A DNA stretch of 64,000 nucleotides. It comes from Aerococcaceae bacterium NML190073. GTDB taxonomy: Bacteria; Bacillota; Bacilli; Lactobacillales; Aerococcaceae. Location: assembly GCA_026131555.1 (NCBI GenBank), contig JAMXJH010000011.1, forward strand, positions 1 through 64,000, in the 5' to 3' direction. The first letter of the stretch is position 1, and each line of letters begins with the position of its first letter. Of the stretch, positions 59,491 through 64,000 are shown in pieces. The translations under genes and the position numbers were made by a program. The notes beneath the pieces were generated by a model. It ran no database searches. It was not told the origin of the DNA and was given only the letters and a program-made list of their open reading frames with translations.

Positions 59491-59868
59491 CTAAAAACTA
59501 AAGTAAACCATTCCTGCCGCAGGACAGCCTCTCTAAAAAATAAAGTAAACCATTCCTGCCGCAGGACAGGCTCTCTAAAAATTAAAGTAAACCATTCTCG
59601 CCGCAGGACAGGCTTTCTAAAAACTAAAGTAAACCATTCCTGCCGCAGGACAGGCTCTCTAAAAATTAAAGTAAGCCATTCCTGCCGCAGGACGGGGGTT
59701 CTAAAATTTAAAGTAAGTCATTCCTGCCGCAGGACAGGATCTCTAAAAATTAAAGTAAACCATTCTCGCCGCAGGACGAGGGTTCTAAAAACTAAAGTAA
59801 ACCATTCCTGCCGCAGGACAGGCTTTCTAAAAATTAAAGTAAACCATTCTCGCAGTGAGAAAGTATTG
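59491..59868. repeat. Tandem array 2: nine exact 42-bp units
   Basis: CTAAA recurs at 59491, 59533, 59575, 59617, 59659, 59701, 59743, 59785 and 59827, always 42 bases apart. The array ends at 59868, directly against the stop codon of the exporter gene at 59869. Each unit has a conserved AAAGTAAACCATT half, then TCCTGCCGCAGGA, a 13-base palindrome, followed by CAGG. In the unit at 59743 the outer stem CCTG/CAGG is replaced by CTCG/CGAG, a compensated change; the last unit has TTCTC/GAGAA. The plus frame through it is an open-by-repetition artefact. Confidence 0.93.
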
Positions 59869-61611
59869 CTAAATCTTCTGTTGCATACGATACATTTCGG
59901 CGTAACGCCCATTTTGCGCTAATAATTCTGCGTGTGTGCCACGTTCCACAATTTCACCTTCGTGCAATACCAATATTTGGTCTGCATTCTGAATCGTAGA
60001 CAAACGGTGCGCAATAATAAAGGTTGTGCGCCCTTCTTTCACGACATTCATGGCATTCTGGATGATTTCCTCTGTTTCCGTGTCAATATGCGAAGTGGCT
60101 TCGTCAAGAATCAGAATTTTCGGATTGGAAGCTAATGTCCGCGCAAAGGCGATTAACTGACGTTCCCCACTCGAAAAAGCGTTCCCTTTCTCCACGACAG
60201 GTTCGTGAATTCCTTTTTCTAAACGGCGAATCATATCATGCGCTCCAACCTTGTTCAAGGCATCCAGAATTTCTTCCTCCGAAATGTCCGCATTATCCAT
60301 CGCCACATTGGACGCAATCGTGCCGGTAAACAAATAAGGATCTTGCAACACAATGCCCATGTCACTGCGAACACTTTCACGGTTACAGTCGCCAATATTT
60401 TGCCCGTCAATGAGAATTTGCCCTGCTTGCGGGTCATAGAAACGGAACAATAAGTTCATAATGGAACTCTTACCGGAACCCGTATGACCGACCAAAGCAA
60501 CCGTTTCACCCTTATTCGCAAAAATATTAATATCTTTCAAAACAAGCGTCTCCGGCAAATAGCCGAAAGAAACATTGCGAAATTCCACGACGCCTTCTGT
60601 CATTTGCAACGGTTGATCACTATCCGTTTCTATCTCGGCATCTAATAATTCCAGCACGCGTCTACCTGTCGTCAGTGTACGTTGGAGACTCGGTAATAAA
60701 CGAACCAGCATCCCTAAACTATTGAATAAACGCTCTGTATAATTGACATACGCAAAGATTAAACCTGCTGTTAAGCCGGTCGCTCCGCCAATCACTTGAT
60801 AACCGACAATCCCCAGTATCGCTGTGATAAGCGTTCGCTTCATCACTTCTACCAAATTCCACGAAATCGTCGATTCGACATGAATCATTCGTAAATCCGC
60901 ATCAAGCATACGTTGTGCCACGGATTCAAATTCCGCCAGTGCGCGTTCTTCCTGTCCGAACAACTGAATAATCGTGCTGCCGTTCATCGCCTCGTTCACT
61001 TGCGTATTGATTTCGCTTTGCGCTTCGTAAAAAATCGGCATCTGCTCTTGCGTACGGCGACTATAAATACGTTGCCATAAGAAATAAATCGGCACGAGAA
61101 GCAACAGGAATACCCCTAACCAACGATTGAGGTAAATCAGAATGCCATAGATGAAAACAACCGGCAACAAATTAAGCAACACTTGCGTCACCAAATTCCC
61201 ATAGAACTGGCTTCTTAATGTTTCCGTATCATTGACAATTCGGGCAGATATTTTGCCGGCGGGCTTATCATCAAAGTAAGAAATCGGCAAATTCTGCATC
61301 GTGTCGTACGCTGTATTACGTAAATGCTCCGCCACTCTATTGGCACAATACATCAGCATCCGCATGGCAACATAAGCAACCAAACTTGCAACCAGAATCA
61401 CAGCGAAATAAATTGCCAACAACATCAACAAGCGTCCCATATCGAGTGCTTGCCCCTGATTCACACCTGTTAAAAGATTGTCAATGATGTATTTAATGAT
61501 TAAAGGGGCTAACTGAATGGCGCCACTCGAGGCAATCATCATTATTAAGCCGAAGGCGAATAGCGGACCGACAATTTTTAAGTATTTAAGTAATCTGATT
61601 GTAATGGTCAT
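59869..61611 (-). CDS. Heterodimeric ABC exporter subunit, BmrD-like (canonical ATPase site)
   Basis: 580 residues: six-helix exporter domain (1-330) fused to an ATPase domain (about 335-580). Walker A GHTGSGKSS, signature FSSGERQLIAFA (S-S-G-E variant), Walker B ILILDEATSHID with the catalytic Glu, H-loop FIIAHRLSTI. It overlaps the partner by 4 bases. Together they form a multidrug or lipid-linked exporter of the BmrCD/LmrCD/YheHI type. Confidence 0.9.
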   Translation of the reverse strand: MTITIRLLKYLKIVGPLFAFGLIMMIASSGAIQLAPLIIKYIIDNLLTGVNQGQALDMGRLLMLLAIYFAVILVASLVAYVAMRMLMYCANRVAEHLRNTAYDTMQNLPISYFDDKPAGKISARIVNDTETLRSQFYGNLVTQVLLNLLPVVFIYGILIYLNRWLGVFLLLLVPIYFLWQRIYSRRTQEQMPIFYEAQSEINTQVNEAMNGSTIIQLFGQEERALAEFESVAQRMLDADLRMIHVESTISWNLVEVMKRTLITAILGIVGYQVIGGATGLTAGLIFAYVNYTERLFNSLGMLVRLLPSLQRTLTTGRRVLELLDAEIETDSDQPLQMTEGVVEFRNVSFGYLPETLVLKDINIFANKGETVALVGHTGSGKSSIMNLLFRFYDPQAGQILIDGQNIGDCNRESVRSDMGIVLQDPYLFTGTIASNVAMDNADISEEEILDALNKVGAHDMIRRLEKGIHEPVVEKGNAFSSGERQLIAFARTLASNPKILILDEATSHIDTETEEIIQNAMNVVKEGRTTFIIAHRLSTIQNADQILVLHEGEIVERGTHAELLAQNGRYAEMYRMQQKI

Positions 61612-63335
61612 GCGGATTCTCCTTCCAATTGTTGACGTTCATGTTGTTCATAGTACCAACCTTTTTGCGCTAGTAATTGCGCAGGTGTACCCTCTTCAAT
61701 AATCCTACCTTCGTCCAAAACAATGACCCAATCGGCATGATTCACTGCGGATAAGCGGTGAGTCACGATGATGTTTGTCTTGCCTTGGCGCAATGCTTGG
61801 ATGTTCTCAATGATAATACGTTCCGTTCGCGCATCTACTGCTGATAACGAATCATCCAAGATAAGGACATTCGGGTCTTTAATAAAGGCGCGGGCAATCG
61901 AAATACGTTGCTTTTGACCGCCTGAAATGGATACGCCTTTCTCGCCGACGAGCGTCTCATAGCCTTCGGACATTCGTTCTAAATCTTGCGTAAATGAAGC
62001 GGCTGCCACAGAATAATCGATTTCTTTGCGACTGGCATTCGCTTTGCCGACTTCAATATTCGCTTGTACCGTCCGTGAGAAAAGAATATGTTCTTGCGGC
62101 ACATAACCAATTTGCGCTTCCACGCTACTACGTTGATAATCCGTAACCGGTTGCCCATTGATGAGTAAATTGCCGCTTCCGACCGGATATTGTCGCAATA
62201 ATTGGCGTACAAGTGTCGTTTTTCCGCTTCCTGTTTTACCGACAATTCCCAAGGTTTTCCCTTTTTCCAGGCGAATGTTAATTTGTTTGAGAACATTTTG
62301 CTCACTGTTGGCGTATTTGAAATCATAATTCTTAAATTCAATGACTTCCGGCTGATCCAAAATCAGTTCGCCGTCTTCTTCCATATCATCACTCGTTGAT
62401 AATAGTTCGGATATTTTGCCGAAAGCGACTTTGCTGGCTTGATAAACGAGGATGAAATCAGACAGTACCCACATCGGTTCCATCAACATGAGGGTGTACA
62501 TTTGTAAAGCGACGACTTTCCCTAATGTTAAATTCCCTTGTTGCATATAATAACCGCCAACACCTAAGACGATGATTGTACTAATTGCCAGCATTGTGTT
62601 GGCAATTCGTCCGTAAATAGCACCGTACTTCATAATCGCATTGGCTTTCGTTGCCAATTCACTCGTACGTTTACGGAAACGTGAGGCGCCGAGTTCTTTT
62701 TTACCATAAGCACGCGTCACGCGGATGCCTTCGACTACTTCCAATACTTCATTACTCAAACTCGCCACTGCTTCGCGCGATTCTTCCATTGCTTTTTCTT
62801 GCCATTTTCCCACGTAAAAAACAATAACGCCCAAAATGATAATCGGCAACATTGCCATTAACGAAATCTCAATCGAAATCGTGAACATCGCCGGAACCAC
62901 AAACAAGATAGTTCCCAAACCAAACAATAAACTCATGGAGCCGTAACCCAATAACTCGGATACATCATTGATATCGTTAGTGAAGCGCGTCATCATATCA
63001 CCTGAACGAAACTTCTCATAGAACGGCACACGCATTCGAATCAGCTTATTGAACAAACGCATCCGCAATTCGAACTTGAAGCGCGCAGACGAACTATATA
63101 AATACTTAATCCAAATATATTCCGTAATGTAAAAAAGTATCGTCGTGACAATCAATAACAATAGTTGTTCATTGAGTAACTGTACTGTCAAGTGTTGCAT
63201 AGCGATTGCATCAATCACTCTCTGCGTCACCATCGTCGGTATAATCGTCAAACTGTAATCAACCATCAGCGCAATAAAGACGAGTAAGTAGAGCCACTTA
63301 TGTCGCTTAATATATTGCATTAACTCTTGTATCAT
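61608..63335 (-). CDS. Heterodimeric ABC exporter subunit, BmrC-like (degenerate ATPase site)
   Basis: 575 residues with the same fused layout. Walker A GKTGSGKTT, signature ISGGQKQRISIA, Walker B VLILDDSLSAVD, where Asp replaces the catalytic Glu, and H-loop IIVTHRLSAV. This asymmetry is the rule in heterodimeric exporters such as BmrCD, LmrCD and TM287/288. It is the first gene of the pair. ATG 63335 has AGGAGG upstream and is preceded by a leader peptide and terminator. Confidence 0.9.
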   Translation of the reverse strand: MIQELMQYIKRHKWLYLLVFIALMVDYSLTIIPTMVTQRVIDAIAMQHLTVQLLNEQLLLLIVTTILFYITEYIWIKYLYSSSARFKFELRMRLFNKLIRMRVPFYEKFRSGDMMTRFTNDINDVSELLGYGSMSLLFGLGTILFVVPAMFTISIEISLMAMLPIIILGVIVFYVGKWQEKAMEESREAVASLSNEVLEVVEGIRVTRAYGKKELGASRFRKRTSELATKANAIMKYGAIYGRIANTMLAISTIIVLGVGGYYMQQGNLTLGKVVALQMYTLMLMEPMWVLSDFILVYQASKVAFGKISELLSTSDDMEEDGELILDQPEVIEFKNYDFKYANSEQNVLKQINIRLEKGKTLGIVGKTGSGKTTLVRQLLRQYPVGSGNLLINGQPVTDYQRSSVEAQIGYVPQEHILFSRTVQANIEVGKANASRKEIDYSVAAASFTQDLERMSEGYETLVGEKGVSISGGQKQRISIARAFIKDPNVLILDDSLSAVDARTERIIIENIQALRQGKTNIIVTHRLSAVNHADWVIVLDEGRIIEEGTPAQLLAQKGWYYEQHERQQLEGESA

Positions 63336-63373
63336 AAATTCCTCCTAGAATGAAATCCTTCCCTACTACATAC

Positions 63374-63428
63374 AAAAAGCCCACAAAGACAGGCATACAC
63401 CTTCTCTTTGTGGGCATAATTACACAAA
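63374..63428 (-). promoter_or_regulatory. Attenuator (terminator and competing antiterminator) before the ABC exporter
   Basis: On the minus strand GCCCACAAAGA (63405-63415) pairs with TCTTTGTGGGC (63379-63389) followed by TTTTTG, a strong intrinsic terminator in front of the first structural gene. Just upstream TTTGTG (63423-63428) can pair with the CACAAA (63407-63412) of the terminator's 5' arm, a candidate antiterminator. Further upstream CAATTAC inside the leader frame can pair with GTAATTG after its stop. This is the layout of ribosome-controlled attenuation. Confidence 0.7.
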
Positions 63429-63444
63429 TAAATGCTACAATTAC

Positions 63445-63513
63445 CTATTGTATATAGCGGAAAGGAGTATGAATTATTCTTTTGTTTGTAATTGATACGA
63501 TTACGTTGTTCAT
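63445..63513 (-). CDS. Leader peptide of the ABC exporter operon (22 aa)
   Basis: MNNVIVSITNKRIIHTPFRY-IQ, 22 codons from ATG 63513, with AAAGGAG 8 bases upstream, an ideal distance. It ends at TAG 63445, about 30 bases before the terminator stem. In Bacillus bmrCD a leader frame ahead of a terminator lets ribosome-stalling antibiotics switch on the exporter; the same logic is likely here. An overlapping 62-codon frame from ATG 63520 reaches the exporter start, but its ATG lies only one base from the ribosome site. Confidence 0.6.
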   Translation of the reverse strand: MNNVIVSITNKRIIHTPFRYIQ

Positions 63514-63557
63514 CGTTCATTCTCCTTTCTCTTTTCATTTAATTACTAACAGTTGCC

Positions 63558-63563
63558 ATTCTA
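63558..63563 (-). promoter_or_regulatory. Extended -10 of the ABC exporter leader
   Basis: TGCTAGAAT on the minus strand (hexamer 63558-63563), about 45 bases before the leader ATG. The -35 is weak. Confidence 0.5.
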
Positions 63564-63654
63564 GCATATTTTTATAGATATTACTAGAGGATTTTATTCT
63601 TTTTAGTGAAAATATTTTTTATTTAATAATTTAATTGTCATTACTTCTCCTATC

Positions 63655-63684
63655 CAAAAAAGAAGCCGGGAATTATCCCGGCTT
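63655..63684 (-). terminator. Terminator after the LPKTG surface protein
   Basis: AAGCCGGG (63663-63670) and CCCGGCTT (63677-63684), followed by TTCTTTTTT on the minus strand. Confidence 0.85.
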
Positions 63685-63713
63685 ATTTGAGTGCGTTCAG
63701 TCAATTAGTTGAC

Positions 63714-64000
63714 TTATTTGTGACGTTTTTTGGTGTAGATAACGTATCCTGCAACACCCGCTAAGATGAGGGCGCCAATGAGTGTGGTGCCGAATGGGAA
63801 GTCTTCACCGGTTTTCGGTAAAGTGTCTTTCTCTTTCTTAGGTGTTGGGGTGTGCGAGTTTGTAATGGTTGTTTGGGTAGTGCTGTCCGCTTTGTAAGTG
63901 ACGTTGTAGCCTTTCGGTACGTCTACTTCTTTCACTTCGTATGTCAGTTCTTTACCTGATGCGAACTTCGGTAAATCGGTAAAGGTGTGGCTCCACTTGT
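63714..64000 (-). CDS. C-terminal end of a Cna_B-type LPXTG surface protein (partial)
   Basis: The last 95 codons of a gene that begins beyond the right edge. Reading upstream of an apparent GTG at 63935 stays in frame to the edge (WSHTFTDLPKFASGKELTYE), so that GTG is not the start. A Cna_B domain end (VDVPKGYNVTYKADS, TITNSHTP) leads to LPKTGEDFPFGTT, a membrane span and the KKRHK tail, a sortase A signal. Likely an adhesin or pilin subunit. Confidence 0.88.
   Translation of the reverse strand, partial: KWSHTFTDLPKFASGKELTYEVKEVDVPKGYNVTYKADSTTQTTITNSHTPTPKKEKDTLPKTGEDFPFGTTLIGALILAGVAGYVIYTKKRHK

Noticed and set aside
59473-59922. 149-codon plus-strand frame with KVNHSCRRTGSLKI-like repeats
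   Set aside because: It is array 2 read in its open frame, runs antisense into the exporter gene end and has no ribosome site.
63332-63520. 62-codon frame ending at the exporter start
   Set aside because: Its ATG is only about one base from the ribosome site, while the overlapping 22-codon frame has ideal spacing. It is kept as an alternative in the leader entry.

Overview
The window is 64 kb of a low-to-moderate GC Gram-positive chromosome. Sortase-anchored LPXTG proteins, a T-box before alaS, IreB, LiaFSR and BceRS-BceAB cell-envelope modules, PRD- and RpiR-controlled PTS operons and cre-like boxes all point to Bacillota, most likely Lactobacillales. The gene mix would suit an Aerococcaceae-like genus, but the sequence alone does not settle the genus. 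No rRNA, tRNA, insertion sequence, prophage or CRISPR array was seen.

Layout, left to right. 1-2863 (-): a collagen-binding/Cna_B-type adhesin broken by one in-frame TAA. 3161-3961 (-): a formate/nitrite-type channel. 4129-8705 (+): a BceRS-BceAB peptide-antibiotic sensing and detoxification module with its own operator. 8775-16892 (-): a complete L-ascorbate system (UlaR regulator, UlaG lactonase, UlaABC PTS, UlaDEF catabolism). 17008-17922 (-): an ECF S component and a HesB-like protein. 18007-20464 (-): LiaFSR. 20582-23271 (-): an amidohydrolase and an orphan PotD-like binding protein. 23480-29788 (-): the conserved block greA, udk, mltG, DUF1292, ruvX, ireB and T-box-controlled alaS. 30093-32005 (-): maf and a DUF6261-like protein. 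32260-32637: a nine-unit 42-bp tandem array. 32972-34270 (+): an MTA/SAH deaminase-like amidohydrolase. 34427-42501 (-): a beta-glucoside operon with an RpiR regulator, two GH1 enzymes, a lactose/cellobiose-type PTS, a SemiSWEET sugar transporter and two phosphatases. 42766-45701 (-): comEA-comEC. 45777-46720 (-): an SRPBCC-like protein and a DUF985 cupin. 46787-51679 (-): pdhABCD. 52093-56050 (-): oppBCDF without oppA. 56226-59309 (-): a large LPXTG M14 carboxypeptidase. 59491-59868: a second nine-unit 42-bp array. 59869-63335 (-): a heterodimeric BmrCD-like ABC exporter with a leader peptide and attenuator. 63714-64000 (-): the LPKTG tail of another Cna_B surface protein that continues past the right edge.

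Functionally the window is about handling the cell surface and using host or plant sugars. It holds two surface adhesins and a wall-anchored peptidase, three drug or envelope-stress modules (Bce, Lia, Bmr), and two sugar PTS operons (ascorbate and beta-glucosides) whose products feed pentose phosphate or glycolysis and then pyruvate dehydrogenase. Most of the novelty is in regulatory DNA: paired operators in front of ulaG and ulaA, a BceR-type box, two attenuator-like leaders (before the ABC exporter and before maf), and two unrelated tandem arrays that share a 42-bp period, nine units and a short inverted repeat in each unit.
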